A stretch of DNA of 64,000 nt from RUG191 sp045642225 (GTDB taxonomy: Bacteria; Bacillota; Clostridia; Lachnospirales; Lachnospiraceae). Below the pieces are notes generated by a model, which searched no databases, had not been told where the DNA came from, and was given only the letters and a program-made list of their open reading frames with translations. Positions 9,313 to 17,428 of the stretch are shown piece by piece. The position numbers were made by a program, and so were the translations under genes. The DNA is taken from the NCBI GenBank assembly GCA_045642225.1, contig JAZUIN010000065.1, positions 1 to 64,000 on the forward strand, given 5' to 3'. Positions within the stretch are counted from its first letter, which is position 1. Each line of letters begins with the position of its first letter.

Positions 9313-9357
9313 TATAAAACGGACAATAAATGTGATTATACAGATAAGGAGATTCAG

Positions 9358-9468
9358 ATGGAAACATTAGATTACACTTTTGAAAGACAAATACTACTAG
9401 AAAAACAAGAGCAGAAATGTTCTTCTTCATCAAAGATGAGTCCTGTGACGGTTCTGATAGGACGGTAA
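9358..9468 (+). CDS. Small ORF resembling the start of an Rpn C-terminal fragment
   Basis: The 36-residue ORF has AAGGAG six bases before its ATG. Its first dozen residues (METLDYTFERQI) match MTALDYSFERQI, the beginning of the Rpn-tail ORF at 36844, after which the sequences diverge. It is most simply a remnant of a recombined Rpn-type gene. The longer in-frame ORF starting at 9274 begins inside the promoter region of the opposite-strand gene and has no RBS, so I do not use that start. A terminator follows shortly after. Whether it is translated into something useful is unknown. Confidence 0.3.
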   Translation: METLDYTFERQILLEKQEQKCSSSSKMSPVTVLIGR

Positions 9469-9500
9469 AATAAAAAGTGACCGAAAGATGAAGTTTCTTT

Positions 9501-9534
9501 GCGGAGGGCTGTGATATGCCTTCCGTTTCTTTTT
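9501..9534 (+). terminator. Intrinsic terminator
   Basis: CGGAGGGC (9502-9509) pairs with GCCTTCCG (9518-9525), eight pairs including one G-U, and is followed by a T-rich run (TTTCTTTTT). It would end transcription from the small ORF upstream. Related GGAAGG-type hairpins occur at 31716 and 33783. Confidence 0.65.
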
Positions 9535-9561
9535 ACTTGTCGAGTAGTGTAATTTCCAATA

Positions 9562-9648
9562 TAAATATGAAGAAATATGAAAGAATATGAAAAGATATAA
9601 GAAATATGAAAGAATATGAAGAAATATGAAAAAATATGATAAAATTAG
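9562..9648 (+). repeat. Helically phased short tandem repeats (AATATGAAAG-like)
   Basis: About eight imperfect copies of an A-rich 10-11-base unit built on TATGAA follow one another directly, close to one DNA turn per unit. They lie immediately before a decayed ATPase gene. A shorter run of the same unit lies at 36265-36300 before another remnant of the same gene. This could be an operator array, a bent-DNA segment or a slippage-prone tract. There are no spacers, so it is not a CRISPR array. Confidence 0.55.
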
Positions 9649-9651
9649 TAA

Positions 9652-10095
9652 AAAGGAAAAAAGATTCTAATAACTATTGATGAAGTTGAAAATAATCAAG
9701 TGATGAAACAGTTCGCCAGTCAATTTCAGATATGGATTAGGAGGGATTATCCTATATTTTTATTGATGACAGGGTTGTATGAGAGTATAGATGCAATACA
9801 GAATAGTCCTCAGTTAACTTTTTTGTTAAGATTACCCAAAATATCAATGGGACCTCTTGGCATAGCACAAGAAACTAGACAGTATGAAAAGAAGATAATA
9901 GGTGTTATTCCGGATGAAGGAACTATTAAAACATCAAATTTATGTGAGTCTGCAGGTGTAACACCACAGGTTTTTTCAAAGTATAGAGAACGCTTAATTA
10001 ATAAAGGTCTGATTAATGCTGCAGGACATGGTTATGTAGAAATGGCATTGCCTAGGTTTGCAAGTGTCTGTAGATATTATGTTGATTTTGAATAA
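9652..10095 (+). pseudogene. 3' remnant of an AAA ATPase with C-terminal winged helix
   Basis: The open frame starts abruptly at a Walker B-like strand (ILITIDEVENN) and continues through RRDYPIFLLMTGLYESI and TFLLRLPKI. These segments are familiar from AAA ATP-binding proteins of Clostridia, which normally carry ~250 residues including a P-loop before this point. The P-loop half is missing. A second junction near residue 60 (LGIAQETRQ) skips directly to a C-terminal HTH segment (IIGVIPDEGTIKTSNLCESAGVTPQVFSKYRERL). This is a doubly deleted gene remnant. 99 bases of its HTH coding sequence recur almost exactly at 36384-36482. Confidence 0.7.
9886..9984 (+). repeat. 99-bp direct repeat, copy A (ATPase HTH segment)
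   Basis: This segment is identical, apart from one visible A/T difference near its end, to 36384-36482. It encodes the winged-helix part of the ATPase remnant. Such near-identity over 26 kb points to recent duplication or gene conversion. Confidence 0.75.
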
Positions 10096-10126
10096 AAAGA
10101 AGAATAGTTAAGTTATTGTAAGTGAG

Positions 10127-10239
10127 TTATGAAATTGTGAAAACTTGCCGATATAATAGATAGCGTAGTAATATGCTTATATAGATAATAGGTGCGAACG
10201 GAATCGCTATCACTTATAGAAGAGATAATAGAGTGAAGT
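10127..10239 (+). promoter_or_regulatory. Promoter and leader of the TagF/GRE block
   Basis: A consensus TATAAT lies at 10152-10157, with a weak TTATGA 19 bases upstream (10127-10132). An inverted repeat, GATAGCG (10159-10165) and CGCTATC (10205-10211), follows. Its first arm straddles the predicted start site, so it could act as a DNA operator as well as an RNA stem. There is no other promoter-like site before the polymer-synthesis genes that follow, so this is the probable start of the 10.3-29.9 kb transcription unit. Confidence 0.45.
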
Positions 10240-10272
10240 AAAAGCCTTGCGCCTGTGGTGTGAGGTTTTTTT
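10240..10272 (+). terminator. Terminator-like hairpin overlapping the ribosome binding site of the next gene
   Basis: AAAAGCCTTGCGCC (10240-10253) pairs over 14 positions, several G-U, with GGTGTGAGGTTTTT (10257-10270) around a three-base loop, and ends in a T run. The GTGAGG that serves as RBS for the GTG start at 10273 is inside the 3' arm. It may be an attenuator that controls both readthrough and translation of the long polysaccharide operon. Confidence 0.55.
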
Positions 10273-11538
10273 GTGAAAGAAAAGAATTACATTCGATATA
10301 GAAGATTAAAAGCGTTTGGAAATAGTCTATGCTTTTATTTGTGCAGAATATTTCCAATTCAAAAGAATCTAATTTCTGTATGCACTTTCGAGGGAAAAGG
10401 CGGATTTGGTTGTAACCCCAAATATATCGTACAGGAGATACATAAGCAACATCCAGAGTATGAATTTGTTTGGTTGGTTAATCCTGATGTGATAGAGCAA
10501 AAGGAATTTCCAGATTACATTAAAAAGGTCCCAAACACTTTGTGGTCAAGAGCCTATTGGTTGACTAGATCCAAGGTGTGGATTGATAACTATAGGAAAC
10601 CATATGGAACAGTGAAGAGAAAAGGGCAGTATTATTTAAATACAAATCACTATACAATTGGAATCAAGTGTACTGGATTATGGAGAGGTAAAGGATTCTC
10701 AAAGATGGCATATCTTGTCAGCAAAAATGATTCTGATATGGTAGATGACTTGATTATTGATTCTAAGTGGTGCGAGGAAGTGTCGCCCAAGGGATTTGTT
10801 TATGAAGGATCGTACTTGAACGTTGGAGCACCTAGATGTGATGTGCTATATGGAGATAGAGAATGGGCCAGAAAACTTTTTAGAGAAAAACATAATTTGC
10901 CAGATGATGCTAAAGTTGTGGTGTATGCACCTACATTTCGCGAAGGTGCAAAGGATGGAAAACGATTTGTTTTTTCTGAAATGTGGAGTTTAGATTTTGA
11001 AAGACTTTTAAATACATTAGAAAATAAGTTTGGTGGAGAATGGTATCTGTGTGTAAGAGTGCATCCGCAGTTGGCACCAACATTTGCAGAATATAAAAAT
11101 GAAGCGTTGCAAGGACGTGTCATCGATGAAAGTCAGGCAGATGATATGTATGAGATTTTGGCAGGAATGGATGCTTATATTACAGATTACTCAAGTGCGT
11201 GTTTTGAAGCTGGATTCGCAAAGATACCAGTGTTTATTTATGCGGATGATATAAGTAAGTATGCACATGATAGGGGTGAGTTGATGTGGAATATTGCAAC
11301 TGATCCTCTTAATAATGTAAGGAATAATAAAGATATCACAAAGAATTTTGATGTGAAGTTTCCGTTTTCAATTGCAACGAATAATGAGGACTTGCAAAGG
11401 AATATAGAACAGTTTCAGCAAGAAAACTATGATGATAGAATAGATGAGTTTTGCAAGAGCGTGGAACTTGTATTTAATGGAAAAGCGAGTGTTGATTGTT
11501 CGAAGGTAATAGAAGATGTTATAAATGGTGAAAGATAG
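10273..11538 (+). CDS. CDP-glycerol:polyol glycerophosphotransferase (TagB/TagF-like)
   Basis: The 421-residue protein shows the Glyphos_transf signatures: VVYAPTFREG, VRVHPQLAP, and the late ITDYSSACFEAGF segment that binds the CDP-activated donor. These enzymes transfer glycerol phosphate or another polyol phosphate from a CDP donor onto a glycan or teichoic-acid-like acceptor on the cytoplasmic face. The start is GTG at 10273, the only in-frame start after the hairpin, with GAGG seven bases upstream. It heads the second block of the island and slightly overlaps, or abuts, the following GT2 gene. TagD-like domains elsewhere in the island (5910 and 25227) could supply the donor. Confidence 0.88.
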   Translation: MKEKNYIRYRRLKAFGNSLCFYLCRIFPIQKNLISVCTFEGKGGFGCNPKYIVQEIHKQHPEYEFVWLVNPDVIEQKEFPDYIKKVPNTLWSRAYWLTRSKVWIDNYRKPYGTVKRKGQYYLNTNHYTIGIKCTGLWRGKGFSKMAYLVSKNDSDMVDDLIIDSKWCEEVSPKGFVYEGSYLNVGAPRCDVLYGDREWARKLFREKHNLPDDAKVVVYAPTFREGAKDGKRFVFSEMWSLDFERLLNTLENKFGGEWYLCVRVHPQLAPTFAEYKNEALQGRVIDESQADDMYEILAGMDAYITDYSSACFEAGFAKIPVFIYADDISKYAHDRGELMWNIATDPLNNVRNNKDITKNFDVKFPFSIATNNEDLQRNIEQFQQENYDDRIDEFCKSVELVFNGKASVDCSKVIEDVINGER

Positions 11539-12493
11539 TTCTATGAGTGGGAAAATTTCAGTTGTTGTACCAGTGTATAATACTAAAAATGAATTGCATC
11601 GTTGTTTGAGAAGCATACAACAGCAGACATATAAGAACATAGAGATTATATGTATAGATGATGGTTCGTCAGATGGGTCTGAAAATATCGTGGATGAATT
11701 TGCGCAGGCAGATGATAGGTTTATTGTGGTTCATCAGACAAATGCAGGAGAGAGTCATGCTAGGAATGTGGGGCTAAATATTGCAACAGGGGACTATATT
11801 GCATTCTGTGACTGTGATGATTGGATTGAACTGGACATGTACGAAAATATGCTCTCAGTTATGGAAGAGGATGCGTTGGATTTTGTTGCAGCTAGTTGGT
11901 TTATGGAGTTACCAAATGAAAGCAATGCTATTCAAAATAAATTGACAGTATCTAAAGATATTTTTGGGAGAGATAAACTTTTAAAATATTTATATATGCG
12001 TGACTACTATAGAGGTTTTGCATATATGTGGAATAAGCTATATCGAAAAAAGGTTGTTGAACAGCCAGATGGAGAAATGATTCTTTTTGATGAGGAGCTT
12101 AAACTAGGAGGAGATGTTCTTTATTTAGCTCGGGTTGCTTTAAATGTAAAAAAAGGTCGATATGTTGATCAGGCTTTTTACCATTACAATCAAAGAGAAA
12201 CTTCAGGATGCCATACACAAGATGTCTCAAAATTAAATGATTGGCTGACAGCATATAAAAAAACATTACAATTATTCGAAGAACATAAGGTGCCACAAGA
12301 AACAATTGATTATGTAAAAAGATTTATGGCATATCATAGTAGCAATTTTGTGGAAATAGCGGCGAAACAAAAAGATGTAGATGCAGTGAGAGAATTTCAA
12401 ATGGTAATGAAAGAATATGAAAGAGAGTACACTGCGTTAAATCAAGATTATCCAGAACGAATAATGCGATTTAATGAATTGTTAATGAAGTGA
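11525..12493 (+). CDS. GT2 family glycosyltransferase
   Basis: A GT-A fold transferase: ISVVVPVYNTKNEL at the N terminus, IDDGSSDGS as the first acidic motif, NAGESHARNVGL and the DxD-type FCDCDDW near residue 100. The C-terminal ~200 residues are helical and family-typical. The ORF opens at 11525 within tagF, with AGAAG nine bases upstream; an alternative start at 11543 (MSGKIS) leaves a four-base gap and gives the more usual N terminus. I cannot decide between them. It is presumably one of the sequential sugar transferases for the island's glycan. Confidence 0.88.
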   Translation: MVKDSSMSGKISVVVPVYNTKNELHRCLRSIQQQTYKNIEIICIDDGSSDGSENIVDEFAQADDRFIVVHQTNAGESHARNVGLNIATGDYIAFCDCDDWIELDMYENMLSVMEEDALDFVAASWFMELPNESNAIQNKLTVSKDIFGRDKLLKYLYMRDYYRGFAYMWNKLYRKKVVEQPDGEMILFDEELKLGGDVLYLARVALNVKKGRYVDQAFYHYNQRETSGCHTQDVSKLNDWLTAYKKTLQLFEEHKVPQETIDYVKRFMAYHSSNFVEIAAKQKDVDAVREFQMVMKEYEREYTALNQDYPERIMRFNELLMK

Positions 12494-12503
12494 GGTTTGT
12501 AAA

Positions 12504-13673
12504 ATGAAATGGAATAACCCGGGACATGAATATGACAATATGTTTAAAGCAATGCAAAAGAAAAAAGCATTTTACTTATTTGGAGCAGGAGATTATGGGG
12601 CTCAGTTTTTTAATATATTTCGAAATGAAATAGAGATTTTGGGATATGTAGATAATAATATTGAGAAACATGGAAAACAGATTAATGGGTACCTATGCTG
12701 TGGACTAGATGAAATCGATTGTTCAGATGACAATGGCGTTATTGTTACGATGTCACAGATTGCACGAGTGCAACCAATTGAACAGTTAAAAAGAAAAGGG
12801 TTAAAGAGAAATGTTGACTTTTTCATCATTGAAGAATTCTTATCAGTATATTTTGCGTACAAAAAGAATGAGGTATATTTTTCTAGTATTTCTTTTTTGC
12901 CTAGCACTGCCTGCAATTTGAATTGTAAAAATTGCTTGAATTTTAATCCATTTGCAAAGCAATTTTATGTAAGAGATTGGGATGCATTGGTTAAAGATGT
13001 CGATTTATTTTTCTATTGTGTGGATCATATTATGCTTTTTCATGTAAGTGGTGGAGAACCGTTTATTTACAAGCATACAGCAGAATTGATTCAATACATT
13101 GATGAGAATTATGGGGATAAAATTGAAACGTTAAGAACTGTTACGAACGGAACCCAGGTGCCCAAAGATGAAGTGCTTGAGATTCTTGCCAAATGCAATG
13201 TGGAAATTACTGTTGATGACTATAGAGAAGCAGTTCCTCGTTATAATGATAGATTTGAACAATTGATACAGAAACTGGAAGAATATAGAATTAAATATTA
13301 CATTAATAAAGCAGATAGTTGGATTGATTTGGCTCCAGAAAAGACAGATTATTCGAAAAAAACAGAAGATTGGATGATAAATCATCGTGATTTGTGTAGT
13401 CAGTCATGGCAAGAATTAAGAGACGGGAAATTATATAGCTGTAACTATGCAGCCTATGCGACAGTGGCAGGAATCGCTGGTGAGCAAGATGTGGAAGAAG
13501 TGTTTGACTTGAATAAATATGATAGAACAAAAACGAAAGAATTGGTAGAATTTAGATTAGGTTACACTTCAAAAGGTTATACAAATTTCTGTAGAAAATG
13601 TAGAGGTTTTACGCCGGATAATAATATTGAAATGGTACCAGCGGAACAAGCGGAGTTAAAAGCATTTGAGTAA
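12504..13673 (+). CDS. Radical SAM protein with N-terminal YGAG Rossmann domain
   Basis: Residues ~18-115 form the recurrent Rossmann-like module (YLFGAGDYGAQF, then ILGYVDNN and VIVTMSQ). The radical SAM core begins with TACNLNCKNCLNF, the CxxxCxxC motif that binds the [4Fe-4S] cluster, followed by HVSGGEP. The tail has additional Cys residues (C-S-Q-S-W, SCNYA, FCRKCRG) as in SPASM-type auxiliary-cluster domains. It may modify a nucleotide sugar or polyol, or support the glycyl radical enzyme encoded nearby. Its stop overlaps the start of the activase gene by eight bases, so the two are translationally coupled. Confidence 0.85.
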   Translation: MKWNNPGHEYDNMFKAMQKKKAFYLFGAGDYGAQFFNIFRNEIEILGYVDNNIEKHGKQINGYLCCGLDEIDCSDDNGVIVTMSQIARVQPIEQLKRKGLKRNVDFFIIEEFLSVYFAYKKNEVYFSSISFLPSTACNLNCKNCLNFNPFAKQFYVRDWDALVKDVDLFFYCVDHIMLFHVSGGEPFIYKHTAELIQYIDENYGDKIETLRTVTNGTQVPKDEVLEILAKCNVEITVDDYREAVPRYNDRFEQLIQKLEEYRIKYYINKADSWIDLAPEKTDYSKKTEDWMINHRDLCSQSWQELRDGKLYSCNYAAYATVAGIAGEQDVEEVFDLNKYDRTKTKELVEFRLGYTSKGYTNFCRKCRGFTPDNNIEMVPAEQAELKAFE

Positions 13674-14609
13674 GCAAAGTGATATAAAGACATATGTTTC
13701 AAATATACAACATTTTAATGTGCATGATGGAAATGGTTTTCGAACTACTGTATTTTTTCAAGGATGTGCATTGCACTGTAAGTGGTGTCAAAATCCAGAA
13801 CTGATTAGTTTGGTTCCTGTGCGAATGTATAATAAAAGTGTTTGTGTAAAATGTGGTGTGTGCATAGAAGTATGTAAAGAGAATGCGATTTCTTTATATG
13901 AGGATGAAGAATTATATTTTGACGATGCAAAATGTGCAAAATGTCTACAATGTGAAAAAGAATGTTACTTTGAAGCAACAAATTTTAGTTCTCATATAAT
14001 GACAGTGTCAGATGTCTTAAAGGAATGTCTAAAGGATAAAACTTTTTATCAATATCATGGTGGTGGTGTTACGTTAAGCGGTGGTGAGCCATTATTGCAT
14101 CGAGAGTTTGTTTGCGAATTGTTGGAAGAATTTAAGAAAAATGAAGTTAATACAACAATTGAAACGGCGGGTATGGTACCGTGGAAAAATATAGAAGAGT
14201 GTTTGCCGTTTGTTGATACTTTTTTTTATGATTTAAAATTGATTGATAGCAATAAGAGAAAATATTGGCTGGGTACAGATGATGATACAATGCTTGAAAA
14301 TCTTAAAAAATTATCTAAGTTTGGAAAAAATATTGTTATAAGAATTCCATTGATTCCAGCTGTGAATGATGAAAAAGAGGAGTTTTCAAAAATAATAAAA
14401 TTTGTAGATGAATTAGATTGCGTAAGCTATATTCATATATTGCCCTTTCATCAAATGGGAATGGGAAAGTATGAAATGATAAACGAAAATATTATTTAAA
14501 AAATGTAGATGTTTCCAATGAAGAGAGTATGAAATGGTGTCAGACATATGCCCAAGACAAAGGTTATATTGTTGATGTAGGTGGAAGTGAGTTTGTAAAA
14601 AGTGTGTGA
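13666..14609 (+). pseudogene. Glycyl-radical enzyme activase, frameshifted near the C terminus
   Basis: A TTG start at 13666 overlaps the radical SAM gene. The product has the activase hallmarks: GNGFRTTVFFQGC, cluster motif C34-x3-C38-x2-C41 (CALHCKWC), two ferredoxin-like Cys clusters (residues ~55-110) and TLSGGEPLL. The frame closes at TAA 14497-14499, giving 277 residues, about 35 short of the family. In the -1 frame the expected tail continues without a gap (LKNVDVSNEE, then GYIVDVGG) to TGA 14607-14609. One base missing between about 14481 and 14496, for example in the A run, explains this. The restored length is ~315 residues, normal for the family. It could be a real mutation, a phase-variable site or a sequencing error. 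Confidence 0.82.
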
Positions 14610-15051
14610 AGAAATAAAATTATTATATCAAAGTAAACATATAATTATATATGGTGCCGCTAGAAATGCGTTAGATGTATTTTTGATGCTTGAATACTTA
14701 TTTTCTGATAAGATTATCGGTTTTGCAGTATCGAATATGAATAATAATTTAGAAAAGATATTGGATGTTAGAGTTAGGTCTATTGAGCAATACGATAAAA
14801 TAAATACTTTGGAGGATACTTGCGTTGTTGTTGCAATGCGAGATGTGCTTTTAGAAGAAGTTCAAGATAGTTTGTATAAGAGAGGATATACCAAGGTTCT
14901 TTTATGCGGAGACGATAGAGGAATAAGAAAAAACCTTGAAGAAGAGTGTATGAAGCAAGAGACGAGATGTGCCAATATAGGTGAATTGAAAAATGAACTT
15001 CTAAGAGAACATATGTCTAACAAATTAGAGGAATTAAGATTAAATGTATAA
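14602..15051 (+). CDS. Stand-alone YGAG-type Rossmann domain protein
   Basis: The 149-residue protein is essentially only the recurring module: IIIYGAARNALDVFLML (Gly-rich loop), KIIGFAVSN, then a VVVAMRD strand and helices, with a short charged C-terminal extension. No catalytic domain is attached, unlike the other copies in this island. GTG at 14602 overlaps the end of the restored activase frame, and its own 3' end overlaps the glycyl radical enzyme start by eight bases. It is therefore translated between an activase and its enzyme. It may be a subunit of, or adaptor for, that enzyme; this is inference. Confidence 0.6.
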   Translation: MCEEIKLLYQSKHIIIYGAARNALDVFLMLEYLFSDKIIGFAVSNMNNNLEKILDVRVRSIEQYDKINTLEDTCVVVAMRDVLLEEVQDSLYKRGYTKVLLCGDDRGIRKNLEEECMKQETRCANIGELKNELLREHMSNKLEELRLNV

Positions 15052-17398
15052 TGTTATAATATCAAATAGATTAAAAAAATTAAACGAACGTCTTTACAAC
15101 GTAGATTATCAGACGGCAAGACCTTGGTATTTTGAAGATATAAATATCTTAAATATTCCAGGAAATGAGAGGCTTAGAAAAAAACCAATTGTTATAAGAA
15201 AAGCATATGCAATAAAATATGTAGCTGAGCATATGCCTATTGTTGTTTTTGATGATGAATTAATTGTTGGTTATAATAATCAAAATTCTGTTGAGTTTGG
15301 CATAAGCATACCAGAATATCTTTCTAGAGGAGAAAAGGAATTTTTATCAGATTATGGGATTTCTGAATATTCCATTTATGCGCATCATGCACCAGATTGG
15401 GAAAGGATAATAAAATCAGGAATAGTAGGACTTAGAGATGAAGTTCAAAGAGAACTCAAGAAAAAAGAATTAGAAGATAATGAGAATGCAGAAGCACAGG
15501 AATACCTAAATTCAATGCTTATTGCGCTTGAAGCATTAGAGATATTCACAAATCGGTACAAAGACGAGATATTATTAAAGATTGAAAGTGAGGAAAATGA
15601 TTTAAGAAAAAAGGAATTGCAAGACATAGCATGCTGTCTTACAAATGTTCCGTTAAAACCAGCAGGAAATTTACATGAGGCGCTACAAGCATATTGGATT
15701 ACATATACTTTGTTAAATTCATGTGGTGAGATGCTACCTCTTGGACGAATAGATCAATATTTTATTAGTTTTTATGCTAAAGATGTAAAAAATGGCAATA
15801 TAGATCAAGAGACTGCGGTTGATTTGATAGGCTCTTTTTTGATTAAATGTAATGAGAAAAATGTGCAAGATAGTGCTTTGTTTGAGAACCATAGAAAACT
15901 AGGATATCTTGCAAAAGGAATCAATATTATCCCCCAAAAAGAAAGATTAGAATTAGAGAAAAATAATAGAAATCATAAGTGGAATGTAGACAATTCTGCA
16001 GATGACAATGGTAATAGATTCTTTGGACAGGAAGCAAATAATAGAATGATGACAGCTGTTGTCGGGGGACTCCTTTCAAATGGTGAAGATGCGACAAATG
16101 AATTATCATATATTATTGTTCAATTGATGCGGGAACTAAAGCTTTTAACGCCAACATTAGGTGCAAGAATCCACAAGAATACGCCTGAGGCATTCATTAG
16201 AACTTTGGCTGAGGTATTACAATATGGTCAAGGTGAACCAATTATTTACAATGACGAAGCAATACTAAAAGGGTATGCAAATTTAGATATTCCTCTAGAG
16301 GAAGCGCGAGGATATAGTAGTGATGGTTGTTGGGAAACAATACTACCAGGAAAAACAAATTTTTCATATAGTTTTATCAATGTATTGCAGGCGATGGAAT
16401 ATGCTCTAAATAATGGTAAAAGAGTCAAAACAGGAAAAACTGAAGGCGTAAACACGGGTGAATTAAATAGTTTTTTAGATTTTCAATCATTTTATGATGC
16501 ATTTATATATCAGATAAGTTGTCTGATAGATGCTGACGCAAGGTGGACGGTGAATACATTGGGAACAGCTGCATTTGCGGCACCAGATCCATTGTTTTCA
16601 GTAATGTCAAATGATTGTATACAAAAAGGAAAGGACTTTTATGAAACAGGTGCAAGATATCAGATGCGAATGCTACTTTTAACAGGATTCGCAGATACGG
16701 TAGATTCGTTAATGGTAATTAAAAAAATTGTATATGATGAAAAAATAGTTTCTTTCGAAGAACTTCATAGAGCTTTGAAGCAAAATTGGGAAGGATATGA
16801 AAGATTACATGCTTATGTGTTAAATCGTATTGATAAATATGGTAATGATAAAGATGAAGTTGATAATCTGGGTGCAAAATTGGTGGAAGATTTTTGTAAA
16901 AAGATAAGAGATATTCGAAGACAATATCAACATATTATATGGACGGGTGGAATAGGAACATTTCATGTTTATGGAATATTAGGAGAAGGAATAGGTGCGA
17001 CACCAAATGGGCGATGTGCATTTGAACCGCTGGCACCTAATTATTCGCCAGTACCAGGATGTGAAAGAAATGGGCCACTTGCTATAATCAAAAGTTCTTG
17101 TAAAGCAGATTTACGAGATATGATGTCTGGTACGCCGATTGATATTGCGATAAATGCAAATGAATTTAAAGGTGAGTCTGGTATTCTTCGACTTATAGAT
17201 ATGATAAAGGGATTCTTTGAATTAGATGGACAAATTATGTCTATTACATCAATGAAAATAGATGATTTGAAAGATGCCAAGATTCATCCAGAGAAACATA
17301 AGAGTCTCAGAGTTAGAATGGGCGGGCTTTCAGCTTATTTTGTCCAACTAGCACCTGTGGCGCAGGATAGTATAATAAAGAGGTTTGAAGATCGTTGA
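15044..17398 (+). CDS. Glycyl radical enzyme (PFL/dehydratase superfamily), DGCWE active site
   Basis: At 784 residues it has the normal length of the glycerol dehydratase/choline lyase-like branch. The catalytic thiyl loop reads S-S-D-G-C429-W-E431, with the Cys and the Glu two residues later that dehydratase- and lyase-type members use. The C-terminal radical loop reads RMGGLSAYF, with G761 as the radical site, 24 residues from the end. In the characterised enzymes I know, the residue between Cys and Glu is usually Val, so Trp suggests a different substrate. It lies in a surface-glycan operon, not a catabolic or microcompartment locus, directly after its activase. It may dehydrate or cleave a polyol, nucleotide sugar or similar. 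It needs anaerobiosis and an active activase. Confidence 0.88.
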   Translation: MYNVIISNRLKKLNERLYNVDYQTARPWYFEDINILNIPGNERLRKKPIVIRKAYAIKYVAEHMPIVVFDDELIVGYNNQNSVEFGISIPEYLSRGEKEFLSDYGISEYSIYAHHAPDWERIIKSGIVGLRDEVQRELKKKELEDNENAEAQEYLNSMLIALEALEIFTNRYKDEILLKIESEENDLRKKELQDIACCLTNVPLKPAGNLHEALQAYWITYTLLNSCGEMLPLGRIDQYFISFYAKDVKNGNIDQETAVDLIGSFLIKCNEKNVQDSALFENHRKLGYLAKGINIIPQKERLELEKNNRNHKWNVDNSADDNGNRFFGQEANNRMMTAVVGGLLSNGEDATNELSYIIVQLMRELKLLTPTLGARIHKNTPEAFIRTLAEVLQYGQGEPIIYNDEAILKGYANLDIPLEEARGYSSDGCWETILPGKTNFSYSFINVLQAMEYALNNGKRVKTGKTEGVNTGELNSFLDFQSFYDAFIYQISCLIDADARWTVNTLGTAAFAAPDPLFSVMSNDCIQKGKDFYETGARYQMRMLLLTGFADTVDSLMVIKKIVYDEKIVSFEELHRALKQNWEGYERLHAYVLNRIDKYGNDKDEVDNLGAKLVEDFCKKIRDIRRQYQHIIWTGGIGTFHVYGILGEGIGATPNGRCAFEPLAPNYSPVPGCERNGPLAIIKSSCKADLRDMMSGTPIDIAINANEFKGESGILRLIDMIKGFFELDGQIMSITSMKIDDLKDAKIHPEKHKSLRVRMGGLSAYFVQLAPVAQDSIIKRFEDR

Positions 17399-17428
17399 AG
17401 GAAGGATTTGCTATAAAGGTGCGTTTAT

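Noticed and set aside
9274..9357. Longer 64-residue version of the small ORF starting at 9274
   Set aside because: The start lies within the opposite-strand promoter and has no RBS; only the part from 9358 has an RBS and similarity to another ORF.
9562..9648. Possible CRISPR array
   Set aside because: The repeat unit is about 10 bases, copies are directly adjacent and there are no unique spacers or cas genes.
14485..14510. Programmed ribosomal frameshift in the activase gene
   Set aside because: The heptamer in the zero frame (T ATT TAA) does not fit X XXY YYZ and no stimulatory structure is evident; a simple one-base deletion explains the data.
15445..17280. Minus-strand ORFs opposite the glycyl radical enzyme and similar antisense ORFs elsewhere
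   Set aside because: They mirror the codon structure of strongly supported genes on the other strand, lack RBS sites and show no family motifs.
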